From contig NZ_MQUC01000003.1 in the NCBI RefSeq assembly GCF_002994045.1, forward strand, positions 1,712,501 to 1,776,500: a stretch of DNA of 64,000 nt, given 5' to 3'. How positions within the stretch are numbered: the first letter of the stretch is position 1; each line of letters begins with the position of its first letter. A program made the position numbers and the translations under genes. The notes under the pieces are model-generated. The model was not told the origin of the DNA. It did no database searches and saw nothing but the letters and a program-made list of their open reading frames with translations. This document shows positions 9,569 through 19,730 of this stretch, piece after piece. Source of the stretch: Nonlabens agnitus. GTDB taxonomy: Bacteria; Bacteroidota; Bacteroidia; Flavobacteriales; Flavobacteriaceae.

Positions 9569-10522
9569 TTAATTGAAGAAACTATCTACAAATTCAACTT
9601 TATTAAATACTTGAAGGTCTTCCATGCCTTCACCTACTCCTATGTATCGAACTGGGATTTGAAATTGGTCTGAGATTCCTATGACCACGCCTCCTTTTGC
9701 CGTACCGTCCAATTTTGTAATGGCTAGCGAAGTAACCTCAGTCGCGGCCGTGAATTGTTTTGCCTGCTCAAATGCATTTTGACCTGTGGAACCATCCAGA
9801 ACCAGCATGACGTCGTGTGGCGCGTCTGGAATTACTTTATCCATAACGCGTTTGACTTTAGTGAGCTCGTTCATCAAATTCACTTTGTTGTGCAAACGTC
9901 CAGCAGTATCTAGCAGCACTACATCTGCCTTATTAGCTACTGCACTTTGCAAAGTATCATAGGCTACACTTGCAGGATCACTTCCCATCTTTTGCTTTAC
10001 AATATCCACTCCTACTCGATCTGCCCAGATTTGTAATTGATCCACCGCTGCAGCTCTAAAAGTATCTCCAGCACCTAACACTACTTTTTTACCTGCCTTT
10101 TTGAACTGATAGGCCAACTTACCAATGGTTGTCGTTTTACCTACTCCATTGACACCTACAATCATGACCACATATGGTGTATCTTGTTTAGGAACGGTAA
10201 ATTCTGTAGCATTACCACTATTGACCTCGCTCATCAATCCTGCGATTTCTTCCCGCATGATCTTATTAAGCTCTTCTGTACCTAAATACTTATCTCTAGC
10301 TACGCGCTCTTCAATTCTATTAATGATTTTTATAGTGGTTGCCACTCCTATATCACTGGAAACCAAAACATCTTCCAAATCATCCAACAGATCGTCATCG
10401 ACCTTTGATTTACCAGCAACGGCCTTACCTAGCTTATCGAGAAAATTGGTTTTGGTCTTTTCCAACCCTTTATCAAGGGTTTCCTTTTTCTCCTTATTGA
10501 ATATATTCTTGAAAAAACTCAT
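9569..10522 (-). CDS. ftsY: Signal recognition particle receptor FtsY
   Basis: 317 residues. This is the SRP-receptor GTPase that docks ribosome-nascent-chain complexes at the membrane. The NG domain is complete: P-loop GVNGVGKTT (123-131), DTFRAAAVDQL (153-163), DTAGR (205-209) and TKLDGTAKGG (269-278). The N-terminal A region is short and charged, as usual in Bacteroidota. A TAACTTTG box at 10541-10548 gives it its own promoter. It follows the rpmB-rpmG-DUF4295 unit, separated by a terminator. Confidence 0.97.
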   Translation of the reverse strand: MSFFKNIFNKEKKETLDKGLEKTKTNFLDKLGKAVAGKSKVDDDLLDDLEDVLVSSDIGVATTIKIINRIEERVARDKYLGTEELNKIMREEIAGLMSEVNSGNATEFTVPKQDTPYVVMIVGVNGVGKTTTIGKLAYQFKKAGKKVVLGAGDTFRAAAVDQLQIWADRVGVDIVKQKMGSDPASVAYDTLQSAVANKADVVLLDTAGRLHNKVNLMNELTKVKRVMDKVIPDAPHDVMLVLDGSTGQNAFEQAKQFTAATEVTSLAITKLDGTAKGGVVIGISDQFQIPVRYIGVGEGMEDLQVFNKVEFVDSFFN

Positions 10523-10540
10523 AGCTTATAGTTGGTCGTG

Positions 10541-10548
10541 CAAAGTTA
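10541..10548 (-). promoter_or_regulatory. -7 promoter box of ftsY
   Basis: TAACTTTG on the minus strand, 18 nt before the ATG; matches TAnnTTTG. Confidence 0.5.
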
Positions 10549-10688
10549 AGATATCGATGGTTATGAGGTGCTGCTAATTTTTATTGAATTGAGACGTATC
10601 GTATGTGGCGAAATACCATTTATGGCAAGGGAACAGCTTTCGAACTCTTGAAACCTATGCACCTTGATCTTTTCTTCATGTATTTAAC

Positions 10689-10720
10689 AAAAAAGACCGC
10701 GTTGCCATGGCAACGCGGTC
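10689..10720 (-). terminator. Terminator of the rpmB-rpmG-DUF4295 unit
   Basis: A perfect 26-bp palindrome (10695-10720, GACCGCGTTGCC/GGCAACGCGGTC) followed on the minus strand by a run of six T. It ends the ribosomal-protein transcript ahead of ftsY. The stretch 10549-10688 holds nothing else I can identify. Confidence 0.9.
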
Positions 10721-10742
10721 TCAATCATTTTAACTAACCAAC

Positions 10743-10895
10743 TTATTTCTTATCCAAGAAATCGTTTACTAATTCTGGTGCCATGATAGCACTCACAAAT
10801 GTGTAGGCACCTGTTTTAGGTGACTTAACCATCTTAATGGCTTTTGTTAATCTCTTTGACCCAGTTTGTAGGGTTGCTACTGATTTCTTTGCCAT
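10743..10895 (-). CDS. DUF4295 family protein, 50 aa
   Basis: A short reading frame, MAKKSVATLQTGSKRLTKA..., basic at the N-terminus and ending NDFLDKK. In Bacteroidota this small protein is found directly behind rpmG, as here (7 bp after it). Its function is unknown. The conserved linkage to bL28 and bL33 suggests a ribosome-related role, which is an inference. The same transcript ends at the strong terminator just downstream. Confidence 0.9.
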   Translation of the reverse strand: MAKKSVATLQTGSKRLTKAIKMVKSPKTGAYTFVSAIMAPELVNDFLDKK

Positions 10896-10902
10896 GTCTT
10901 AA

Positions 10903-11085
10903 TTATTTAATTTCTTTATGAACAGTCATCTTCTTCAAGATCGGGTTGAATTTCTTGATTTCAAGACGATCTGGAGTATTCTTCTTATTCTTGGTAGTGA
11001 TGTAACGAGAAGTTCCTGGCTCGCCAGTTGCTTTATGCTCGGTACATTCAAGGATTACCTGTATTCTATTGCCTTTCTTTGCCAT
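10903..11085 (-). CDS. rpmG: 50S ribosomal protein bL33
   Basis: 60 residues, [18 protein letters not shown]..., with the bL33 signature [19 protein letters not shown]. It lacks a zinc-binding pair of CxxC motifs, so it is the Cys-poor form. It is located 20 bp behind rpmB in the usual Bacteroidota order rpmB-rpmG-DUF4295. Confidence 0.97.
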   Translation of the reverse strand: MAKKGNRIQVILECTEHKATGEPGTSRYITTKNKKNTPDRLEIKKFNPILKKMTVHKEIK

Positions 11086-11105
11086 CTTAATGCTATTCTA
11101 TGAAA

Positions 11106-11345
11106 TTACTTGGAAAGAATCCCGTTAGCACGAGCTTCTTTTACCATTGCAGTAATTCCTTTTTTGTTGATGTTCTTTATTGCCTTAGCAGATACACGTA
11201 ACGTGATCCACTTATCTTCAGTTGGAAGGTAGAAGCGCTTTTTGAACAAGTTCACGTTAAATTTACGTCTTGTCTTATTCATAGCGTGGGAAACATTGTT
11301 TCCAGACATCGCTTTCTTACCAGTAAGTTCACAAACTCGTGACAT
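11106..11345 (-). CDS. rpmB: 50S ribosomal protein bL28
   Basis: 79 residues, MSRVCELTGKKAMSGNNVSHA..., with the bL28 motifs KTRRKFNVNL and TLRVSAKAIKNINKKG. It is the first gene of the three-gene unit with rpmG and DUF4295. It begins 59 bp after the cinA stop. Confidence 0.97.
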   Translation of the reverse strand: MSRVCELTGKKAMSGNNVSHAMNKTRRKFNVNLFKKRFYLPTEDKWITLRVSAKAIKNINKKGITAMVKEARANGILSK

Positions 11346-11404
11346 GATTATCTGTGTTTAAAATCGGACTGCAAAATAACAAATATAAATTGGAACACAC
11401 AAAC

Positions 11405-12661
11405 CTAATTTGCCTGTATTTTCAATATTTCTTTTTGCAATAATTCAAACGACTTGTTGACGGTCTTCTGGATGACTCTTTCTCTATGATTTCCCATATT
11501 AAAACGAACGGCAAAACTTGCACTACTTGTAGCTATGCCTATATATACAGTTCCCACATCTGCGTCGCTGTCACCTTTGCTAGGCCCAGCATTGCCAGTC
11601 GTTGACACCGCAATGTCAGAATGAAATTTTACTCTCGCTCCTCTTGCCATTGCCATGGCTACTTGCTCGCTCACTACACTATGCTCCTCGATGATGGATG
11701 GATCCACATCCAGCAAATCAATTTTTGATCTCGTGGCATAAGTGACTGATGCACCCATAAAAAATTGTGAGGCACCTGCATTTTCCGTCAGTTGTTGTGC
11801 GATTTGTCCACCGGTACAGCTTTCTGCCACGGCAAGTGTCAATCCAGCATTTTTGAGCAAGGCCGAAACTTGTTGCGCCATAGATTCATCATTGCTCTCA
11901 CCTATAATAATGTCCTCAATGATTTCGTACAGAGACAAAACACTCTGGTCAACCGCACTGGTCACTTGATCTCGATCCATGCCCGTACTGGACAAACGCA
12001 ATCTTACCGATCCCAAGCTAGGTAAATATGCCAGTTTTATGGTTGACGGCAGTTCATCTTCCCATTTTTCAATACGAGTTGCAATCGTGCTCTCGCCTTG
12101 ACCAGCCGTTAGAATGGTACGATGATATATAAAAGGCAAACCTTCTATTTTTCGCAATAAGGGCAACACCTCATTACTCATCAATGATTTCATTTCAAAG
12201 GGTACGCCAGGCATGGATACAAAAACGGTATCATTACGCTCCAGCCACATTCCAGGAGCTGTGCCGTAGGCATTGTTGAGAATCTTGGCTTTGGATGGCA
12301 CCATCGCCTGTAACTCATTAGCGGGCACGATGGCATCTTTGACGTACTTGGCAAACATCTCGCGTATGTGCTTCAAAACGTTTTCGTTGAGTACCAATTC
12401 ATCTTCAAAATACTCACAAATGGTGGACTTTGTAATGTCATCCTTGGTAGGTCCCAAACCGCCGGTGACTAGCACAATGTCTGATTGCTGTTCCGCTTTC
12501 GCGAAAGCGGACAAAATATGATCCCTATCGTCACCAATAGAAATAATCTCATACACCGAAACCCCAATCTTATTGAGCTCCTTGCCCATCCATGCGGAAT
12601 TGGAATCCACGATCTGGCCTATGAGAATCTCATCGCCTATGGTGATTATGGTTGCTTTCAT
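11405..12661 (-). CDS. cinA: CinA family protein (competence/damage-inducible)
   Basis: 418 residues. The N-terminal half (about 1-170) is the MoCF-like domain (TIGDEILIGQIVDSNSAW, VTGGLGPTKDDITK), linked to ADP-ribose pyrophosphatase activity in the family. The C-terminal half (about 260-415) is the CinA nicotinamide-nucleotide amidase domain (AVAESCTGG, TGNAGPSKGDSDADVG). Both parts look intact. A palindrome at 12494 is in frame as AFAKAEQQSD just before the VTGGLGPT motif. Here cinA sits between the Hpt gene and rpmB and is probably in one minus-strand run with guaB, FAH and Hpt. Confidence 0.94.
   Translation of the reverse strand: MKATIITIGDEILIGQIVDSNSAWMGKELNKIGVSVYEIISIGDDRDHILSAFAKAEQQSDIVLVTGGLGPTKDDITKSTICEYFEDELVLNENVLKHIREMFAKYVKDAIVPANELQAMVPSKAKILNNAYGTAPGMWLERNDTVFVSMPGVPFEMKSLMSNEVLPLLRKIEGLPFIYHRTILTAGQGESTIATRIEKWEDELPSTIKLAYLPSLGSVRLRLSSTGMDRDQVTSAVDQSVLSLYEIIEDIIIGESNDESMAQQVSALLKNAGLTLAVAESCTGGQIAQQLTENAGASQFFMGASVTYATRSKIDLLDVDPSIIEEHSVVSEQVAMAMARGARVKFHSDIAVSTTGNAGPSKGDSDADVGTVYIGIATSSASFAVRFNMGNHRERVIQKTVNKSFELLQKEILKIQAN
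12494..12509. repeat. 16-bp palindrome copy, in cinA
   Basis: Perfect copy, read AFAKA, in a surface-like helix before VTGGLGPT. Confidence 0.95.
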
Positions 12662-12664
12662 GTT

Positions 12665-12997
12665 CTAGAAATCTTCCCTCAATTGGGTCACGGTTTTCTG
12701 CAGTTCTTCTTGAACGCGCATAAAATGCTCATTGATGTCCATCTGGTCGTCTGACTTTCCCCAAGCCTCGAGCACCAACACATCATAAAGGCAGGAAAGC
12801 CCGAACATGTCTACCGTAGGTTTCATTTTGTGTGCGTACTCATGTACAGCAGCGCGATCATCCTCGACCACGCCCATGGCGAGCTGCTCTAGATCTTCTG
12901 GAATCTCTTCTATAAAGGTATCTACCATGGCCTTGATAAAATCAGGATCATTCTCTGACAACTCCTTTATCTTACTTAAATCGTACAACTTGCTCAT
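12665..12997 (-). CDS. Hpt (histidine phosphotransfer) domain protein
   Basis: 110 residues and a single four-helix Hpt fold. The motif AHKMKPT (His 56, Lys 59) matches the AHxLKGS phosphorylation site of Hpt domains. Such free-standing proteins pass phosphate between a hybrid sensor kinase and a response regulator. No kinase or regulator is nearby, so the partners must be elsewhere. It overlaps the FAH gene by 4 bp (ATGA type), indicating co-transcription. Confidence 0.82.
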   Translation of the reverse strand: MSKLYDLSKIKELSENDPDFIKAMVDTFIEEIPEDLEQLAMGVVEDDRAAVHEYAHKMKPTVDMFGLSCLYDVLVLEAWGKSDDQMDINEHFMRVQEELQKTVTQLREDF

Positions 12998-13608
12998 TTG
13001 ACGCGTATTGAAAATAGTTCCTTTCCAGCAAGAACACCTCTAAGGGCGTCATTTTCTTGAACTCTGGAAACACCTGCTGGAGTGCCGGTAAATATAAGAT
13101 CTCCTATCTTAAGGGTAAAAAATCTACTGATGTGCTCTATGAGCTCATCAATCTTCCATAACATGAGGCTGGTATTGCCATCTTGCTGCAGGACATCATT
13201 CTTATAAAGCTGAAAATCCAACTGATTCAAATCTCCCAATTCTGCTTTATCAATAAAGTTTCTGGAAACCACCGTAGCACCATCAAAAGCTTTACATTTT
13301 TCCCAAGGCAAGCCTTTGGACTTTAATTCATTTTGAAGGTCTCTTGCCGTAAAATCAATGCCCAATCCTATCTCGTCATAGTATTTGTGCGCAAATTTCT
13401 GATCAATGTGCTTTCCCAATCTATTGATCTTGACGACTACCTCAACCTCGTGATGCACATCATTGGAAAAATCTGGGATAAAAAACGGATTCTTATCCAG
13501 CAAGATAGATGTGTCAGGTTTTAGGAACACGATAGGCTCATCGGGCCTCTCGCTGTCCAGCTCCTTGATATGCTCGACATAATTGCGGCCTATGCAAATG
13601 ATTTTCAT
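12994..13608 (-). CDS. Fumarylacetoacetate hydrolase family protein
   Basis: 204 residues, the compact FAH fold. The protein begins MKIICIGRNYVEHIKELD. The metal-binding Glu/Asp residues occur in HHEVEVVVKI and GIDFTARDLQ, followed by KAFDG and IFTGTPAGV. Members act as acylpyruvate hydrolases or oxaloacetate decarboxylases with Mg or Mn. It directly abuts guaB (no gap) and overlaps the Hpt gene, so translation is probably coupled. The substrate cannot be told from sequence. Confidence 0.88.
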   Translation of the reverse strand: MKIICIGRNYVEHIKELDSERPDEPIVFLKPDTSILLDKNPFFIPDFSNDVHHEVEVVVKINRLGKHIDQKFAHKYYDEIGLGIDFTARDLQNELKSKGLPWEKCKAFDGATVVSRNFIDKAELGDLNQLDFQLYKNDVLQQDGNTSLMLWKIDELIEHISRFFTLKIGDLIFTGTPAGVSRVQENDALRGVLAGKELFSIRVK

Positions 13609-15090
<1,482 letters not shown>

Positions 15091-15106
15091 TCAATTTAAT
15101 TGCATG

Positions 15107-15114
15107 CAAAGGTA
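15107..15114 (-). promoter_or_regulatory. -7 promoter box of guaB
   Basis: TACCTTTG on the minus strand, 22 nt before the guaB ATG. Confidence 0.5.
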
Positions 15115-15246
15115 CGGTTTTTACGCATGCTTTATGAGAGAAAAGCACAGTAGCCTTTAGTCTTGAATAACTCTTTCTTGACTACGATCTTAAATTTATC
15201 TGTATTTCAATCCCATTTTAAATGATAGTGCAACATTTCTAGGCAT

Positions 15247-15254
15247 TACCTTTG
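15247..15254 (+). promoter_or_regulatory. -7 promoter box of hemG
   Basis: TACCTTTG ending only 4 nt before the hemG ATG. If used, transcription would start at or next to the start codon, giving a leaderless mRNA. Confidence 0.5.
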
Positions 15255-15258
15255 TCCT

Positions 15259-16566
15259 ATGGCTTTAAGATCTAGTTATGACGTTGTTGTTTTAGGCGCT
15301 GGGATTTCTGGTTTGAGTGCTGGTTATTCCCTATTTCAAGAGGATCGGGATTTTGCCATTCTTGAAGGCAGTGCGCGATCCGGCGGCGTCATAGAATCTG
15401 AAGTCATTAATGGTTTGATGGTAGAACATGGTCCCAACAGCATGGCGCTAACTCCAGAAGTTGAAACCCTACTCAAGGAACTTGACATTCTTGACGCACT
15501 CTTACCGGCCATGGAAGAGAGTAAAATAAGACAGATTTTATGGGACAACCAGTTGCACACTTTGAAAGCATCGCCACTAACGTTGCTCTCGACCGGACTC
15601 CTATCCACCTCGGCAAAACTACGTATCCTTAGAGAACCATTTATTTCTAGCGCATCGCCGGCAGGAGAAAGTGTCTTGGAATTCTTCACACGCAGGTTTG
15701 GAAAACAAGTAGCACGACGCATGGCAGGTGCCATCGTCAGCGGTATTTATGCAGGAAATGCGGCCCAACTAGAGATGGCCTCTGTTTTTCCTCGATTTGT
15801 AGAATTGGAAAAAGAGTACGGTAGTTTGCTGAAGGGACTCATCAAATCGCCATCTGCTCCTCGCAAGATCGTAAGTTTTAAAGATGGTATGGAGACGTTG
15901 ATTAGTTCGCTTTCGCGAAAGCTGAACGACCATATTCATTTGAATACATCTGTAGCTTCCATTGAAAAAGTAGGCGATGGTTGGAAGCTACATTTACAAG
16001 ATGGAAATTCCATTCACGCTCAAAAAGTGATCTCCACTATTCCTTTTTTTAGGTTGGAAAAACAACTGTTATCCACAGGTTTTCCAGAAATAGAGATTCC
16101 GTACAATCCCATGTTAACCTTGCAGGTCAAAATCCCATTAACCGAATTGCGTTCCAACACCCAAGGGTTCGGATTTTTAGCGTCCTCATTTGAGCGTAAG
16201 GATTTTATAGGCGTATTATTTAATGGCAATGTGTTTGAAACGGCCATCCATGGCGATGATGCACTTATGAACTTTTTTGTGCGACCTGATCATTGTGAAA
16301 CTGAGGATCCTCAGGTCATATTTGATACCTTATGCCTACCGCTTTTTAGAAGATGGACGGGAATCGAATGTGATCTTGAACTTATCCATAGCCGATTTTG
16401 GCCGCAAGCGATTCCGCAAAAGGTAGTGGGACACCAGCATAAAATACAGGAAATTAAGAATTGGGAATCCAGCCACAATGGTTTTCATATCGCAGGGAAC
16501 TCGGTGTACGGTGTTTCTATAGGCGACTGTATTCATGACCACATTCAAATTGCCAAAAACATTTGA
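15259..16566 (+). CDS. hemG: Protoporphyrinogen/coproporphyrinogen oxidase (HemY type)
   Basis: 435 residues. The N-terminal dinucleotide motif VVLGAGISGLSAGYSL (about 10-25) and ARSGGVIES bind FAD. The middle has the HGPNSMA motif, and the C-terminal GNSVYGVSIGDCI closes the FAD site. This is the oxygen-dependent HemY family that aromatises the porphyrinogen late in haem synthesis. hemL, elsewhere in the window, supplies the early pathway. The start is supported by a promoter box just upstream. A palindrome at 15908 is read LSRK. Confidence 0.92.
   Translation: MALRSSYDVVVLGAGISGLSAGYSLFQEDRDFAILEGSARSGGVIESEVINGLMVEHGPNSMALTPEVETLLKELDILDALLPAMEESKIRQILWDNQLHTLKASPLTLLSTGLLSTSAKLRILREPFISSASPAGESVLEFFTRRFGKQVARRMAGAIVSGIYAGNAAQLEMASVFPRFVELEKEYGSLLKGLIKSPSAPRKIVSFKDGMETLISSLSRKLNDHIHLNTSVASIEKVGDGWKLHLQDGNSIHAQKVISTIPFFRLEKQLLSTGFPEIEIPYNPMLTLQVKIPLTELRSNTQGFGFLASSFERKDFIGVLFNGNVFETAIHGDDALMNFFVRPDHCETEDPQVIFDTLCLPLFRRWTGIECDLELIHSRFWPQAIPQKVVGHQHKIQEIKNWESSHNGFHIAGNSVYGVSIGDCIHDHIQIAKNI
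15908..15923. repeat. 16-bp palindrome copy, in hemG (one terminal mismatch)
   Basis: CGCTTTCGCGAAAGCT, read in the third frame as LSRK (SLSRKLNDH). Confidence 0.9.
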
Positions 16567-16663
16567 CCCGCGCAAGTTTCTGAAATTCAGTAATAAAAGT
16601 TATTTCTTATACCATTACTTTCTCCTATTGATTTTATCGATCTAAATTTTGCGAATTTATTTT

Positions 16664-16678
16664 TATTTAATCTAAATA
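16664..16678. promoter_or_regulatory. Upstream operator-like palindrome before TonB receptor
   Basis: TATTTAATCTAAATA, differing by one base from the second, perfect copy at 16714. It overlaps the region between the expected -33 and -7 boxes. A half-site TCTAAAT also occurs at 16641-16647. Confidence 0.55.
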
Positions 16679-16684
16679 AGGTTT

Positions 16685-16692
16685 TAGTTTTG
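16685..16692 (+). promoter_or_regulatory. -7 promoter box of TonB receptor
   Basis: TAGTTTTG matches TAnnTTTG. It lies between two copies of the operator-like palindrome. Confidence 0.6.
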
Positions 16693-16713
16693 CACGCTCA
16701 AAACAACTATTCA

Positions 16714-16728
16714 TATTTAGTCTAAATA
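16714..16728. promoter_or_regulatory. Downstream operator-like palindrome at start codon
   Basis: TATTTAGTCTAAATA is a perfect dyad around a central T and ends 1 nt before the ATG. Its centre is exactly 50 bp from the upstream copy. TTTAGnCTAAA-like dyads resemble DtxR/MntR-type metal-repressor sites; the regulator itself is not in the window. Confidence 0.6.
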
Positions 16729-16729
16729 A

Positions 16730-18940
16730 ATGAAAAATAGATTTTCACTCTTATTTCTAGTGTTAGCAAGTCTTTGTGGTACTGCCCAGCAAACGACTCA
16801 GCAAGATTCGATCAATAATCTACGTACCATCAAGCTTAGATCAAATTCTTTGTTTGGCAGTAAGTTTGAGGCGCAAAACCGTACAGGTTCTTCCTATTTC
16901 TTGTCATCAGAAGACCTTGCTAAGTTTCAATACACTGACGTGAATCGTGCGCTGCTTACCGTTCCTGGAGTCAATATTACCGAGGAAGATGGTTTTGGGC
17001 TGCGACCAAACATCTCTTTGCGTGGTACTCAAGCAGAACGATCTGCTAAAATCACGCTCATGGAAGATGGTGTGCTTATAGCTCCAGCGCCATACTCTGC
17101 TCCAGCCGCATATTATTTTCCTAACGTAGCACGTATGGAAGCCATTGAAGTCCTTAAGGGAAGTAGTCAGGTACAATACGGACCATTTACCACTGGTGGA
17201 GCCATCAACTTTGTTTCCAGCACCATACCTAACGAGCTTAAAGGCTATGCGAGAATGAACATAGGAAACTATAACTCAAAGCAAACCCAACTCAAAGTAG
17301 GTGATAGTGGCGAGCAACTGGGTTATGTGGTAGAATACCTTAACTTCAATAGTGATGGCTTTAAAAGTCTTGATGGTGGCGGCAACACGGGTTTTGACCG
17401 TAATGATTATAGCGCCAAAATACGCTACAGCACAAAAGCAGATGCTGATGTTTTTCAGTCCATAACCCTAAAGCTTCAGTACAGCGAAGGCCTAGACAAT
17501 GAAACTTACCTAGGTTTGACCCAATCTGATTTTGAAACTGATCCCTATAGAAGATACTTGGGAAGTGCCGCAGACAATATCACGACAGAACACGATCAAA
17601 TACAGTTAACGCACTTGATCCAACCTGCCAAAAATTTATTCATCACCACGACAGCGTACTCCAACAATTTTGCCCGCAACTGGTATAAATTGGATTATGT
17701 CAATACAGGAAACGGAAATGTCGGTCTTGCCTCTATTCTTAGAGATCCTGTTTCTAACCAAAGTGAATACCTAGCCATTTCCAGCGGCGCTGACACGGCA
17801 GAAGATGTTTTGGGCGTCAAGGCAAACAATCGCAACTATTATGGTCGTGGCATTCAATCTAAAGCCAATATTTTCTTTGGAACAACTACCAGTAGTGAAT
17901 TAGAAGTAGGATTGCGTTATCATAAAGATCAAGAAGATCGTTTTCAATATGTGGATCTGTACGGTGTTGAAAACAACCAGCTCATTATCACAAGTCCAGG
18001 CACACCAGGCACAGATGCAAATAGAATAAGCGAGGCAACGGCCATTGCCGCTCACGCACTATACAAATTCAAAACAGGTAACCTGACGCTGACACCAGGA
18101 TTGCGATATGAGAGCATTGAGTTGACACGCGATGATTACGGTAGTGCAGACCCAGAACGTACCGGTATCAATTTAAGCTCCAGAGAAAATACCATCGATG
18201 TGTTTATTCCGGGAATAGGCGCTAACTATAGATTCAACAACAGCATCTCACTTTTTGGAGGTGTTCATAAAGGCTTCTCACCTCCAGGTAGCGCTCCAGA
18301 TGTGGATCAGGAAGAAAGCGTGAACTATGAATTGGGTAGCAGATTCAACATCGCAGGAATACGCGGTGAAAGCACGTTATTCTTCAATGATTACTCCAAC
18401 CTGTTAGGAAGTGATCTAGCCGCTGCAGGTGGTGGCGGTACGACAGACCAGTTCAACGCTGGAGCTGCAAACGTAGCCGGACTTGAATTTGCATTGACCT
18501 ATGACTTTCTTGAGATGAGCGACAACTGGTCGCTACCTATAAGCGTCAACTACACCTTTACAGATACCGAGTTCCGTAATGCGTTTGACAGCGATGTGTA
18601 CGGAGAAGTGGAGATAGGCGACGAGATTCCCTACATCGCAAAAAACCAGTTCAACGTGCTTGCTGGTGTATCACACGATACCTTTGACATCAACCTCAAC
18701 GCGAGATTTGTGGGCGCCATGAGAACGGTTGCCGGTCAAGGCACCATCCCAGCAACAGAAAAAGTGGATAGCAACTTTGTACTCGACCTTTCTGGAAGAT
18801 ATCATGTCAACAGCCACCTGTCGCTTACCGCAAATATTATTAATGCATTGGATAACGAATATGCCGTATCTAGACAACCTGCTGGGTTGAGACCTGGACA
18901 TCCTTTTGGGATCAATGCTGGGATAATAGCTCAGTTTTAG
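16730..18940 (+). CDS. TonB-dependent receptor (FecA-like)
   Basis: 736 residues: signal peptide (about 1-19, ...LCGTAQQ), plug domain (about 45-165, VNRALLTVPGVNITEEDGFG ... VLKGSSQVQYGP) and a 22-strand barrel to the C-terminal GINAGIIAQF. There is no carboxypeptidase-like N-terminal domain. The family imports ferric siderophores, ferric citrate or other large ligands using TonB energy. The promoter region carries two near-identical palindromes, so metal-dependent repression (iron most likely) is my inference. It stands alone and ends in a terminator. Confidence 0.9.
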   Translation: MKNRFSLLFLVLASLCGTAQQTTQQDSINNLRTIKLRSNSLFGSKFEAQNRTGSSYFLSSEDLAKFQYTDVNRALLTVPGVNITEEDGFGLRPNISLRGTQAERSAKITLMEDGVLIAPAPYSAPAAYYFPNVARMEAIEVLKGSSQVQYGPFTTGGAINFVSSTIPNELKGYARMNIGNYNSKQTQLKVGDSGEQLGYVVEYLNFNSDGFKSLDGGGNTGFDRNDYSAKIRYSTKADADVFQSITLKLQYSEGLDNETYLGLTQSDFETDPYRRYLGSAADNITTEHDQIQLTHLIQPAKNLFITTTAYSNNFARNWYKLDYVNTGNGNVGLASILRDPVSNQSEYLAISSGADTAEDVLGVKANNRNYYGRGIQSKANIFFGTTTSSELEVGLRYHKDQEDRFQYVDLYGVENNQLIITSPGTPGTDANRISEATAIAAHALYKFKTGNLTLTPGLRYESIELTRDDYGSADPERTGINLSSRENTIDVFIPGIGANYRFNNSISLFGGVHKGFSPPGSAPDVDQEESVNYELGSRFNIAGIRGESTLFFNDYSNLLGSDLAAAGGGGTTDQFNAGAANVAGLEFALTYDFLEMSDNWSLPISVNYTFTDTEFRNAFDSDVYGEVEIGDEIPYIAKNQFNVLAGVSHDTFDINLNARFVGAMRTVAGQGTIPATEKVDSNFVLDLSGRYHVNSHLSLTANIINALDNEYAVSRQPAGLRPGHPFGINAGIIAQF

Positions 18941-18942
18941 TT

Positions 18943-18958
18943 CGCTTTCGCGAAAGCG
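18943..18958. repeat. 16-bp palindrome copy, intergenic
   Basis: Perfect copy extending to a 20-bp palindrome (18941-18960), just after the TonB receptor stop. Confidence 0.95.
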
Positions 18959-18984
18959 AAACAACCTTCAACATTGTTTCAAGC

Positions 18985-19021
18985 AAAAATCGGTAGGATC
19001 ACACGTCCTACCGATTTTTGT
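18985..19021 (+). terminator. Terminator after TonB receptor
   Basis: AAAAATCGGTAGGA and TCCTACCGATTTTT arms with a 7-nt loop and trailing T run. Confidence 0.9.
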
Positions 19022-19074
19022 TTTTAACTCATTTTTCACGGCAAAAACCACCTCAACGGCTATCTTTCCCATTC

Positions 19075-19659
19075 ATGAAGTACCCAAAGTTAATTGTACC
19101 CGAAAACATACGCAAAGAGGCCGAAATGGCCATGTCTTTCTATCCAGAACTAGCCGATACTGAGGTAGAATTCAAGTACAATAATATGGTGCGCAAGAAT
19201 TTCATGCAGGCGCAACCTAAGTGGAAAAGCCTTTTTAGTTCCCGTAAAAATCGCGCCTACATCATCCTAATCAGCAAGAAATTCAAGGTCGAAAACAACT
19301 ATTTTACCATCGATGAAATCCCAGATGACGTCCTTACCGGCTGGTTGGGTCATGAATTGGGTCACGTGATGGACTATCGTAGTAGATCTACTATTGGGAT
19401 GATATTTTTTGGATTAAAGTATCTGTATTCTAAAGCACACATCAAAGAAGTAGAGCGTGCTGCAGATGATTATGCCGTGAAGCATGGAATGGGTGACTAC
19501 ATTTTAAAGACCAAGAATTTTATTCTTAATCACACCAGCCTGTCAGATACTTACAAAAATCACATGCGACAGTTTTACTTGTCACCAGAAGAAATTACAG
19601 ACCTGATCAATAGATACGGTGAAACCGGAAGAAAACCTTCTATGGAAGAGATGAGTTAG
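19075..19659 (+). CDS. HExxH metalloprotease-like protein
   Basis: 194 residues from the Met at 19075. A longer frame starts at 19018 but lies inside the preceding terminator and is rejected. The motif HELGHVMDY (about 93-101) is a zincin active site, and VERAADDYAVKHG about 45 residues later could give the third ligand. No signal peptide is seen, so a cytoplasmic or loosely membrane-associated peptidase is likely. The family is found in flavobacteria without a characterised substrate. It converges with the GH3 gene and shares a terminator that overlaps that gene's stop. Confidence 0.75.
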   Translation: MKYPKLIVPENIRKEAEMAMSFYPELADTEVEFKYNNMVRKNFMQAQPKWKSLFSSRKNRAYIILISKKFKVENNYFTIDEIPDDVLTGWLGHELGHVMDYRSRSTIGMIFFGLKYLYSKAHIKEVERAADDYAVKHGMGDYILKTKNFILNHTSLSDTYKNHMRQFYLSPEEITDLINRYGETGRKPSMEEMS

Positions 19660-19703
19660 GTAAGCCTACTTATTCAAATTTTGAACATAATCTCTAGGCG
19701 TTG

Positions 19704-19730
19704 AAAACTGGGACTATCCCAGTTTTTCTT
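19704..19730 (+). terminator. Terminator whose loop is the GH3 stop codon
   Basis: AAAACTGGGA and TCCCAGTTTT arms with the 3-nt loop CTA, then TCTTTT on the plus strand. The loop is the complement of the TAG stop of the convergent gene at 19714. Confidence 0.8.
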
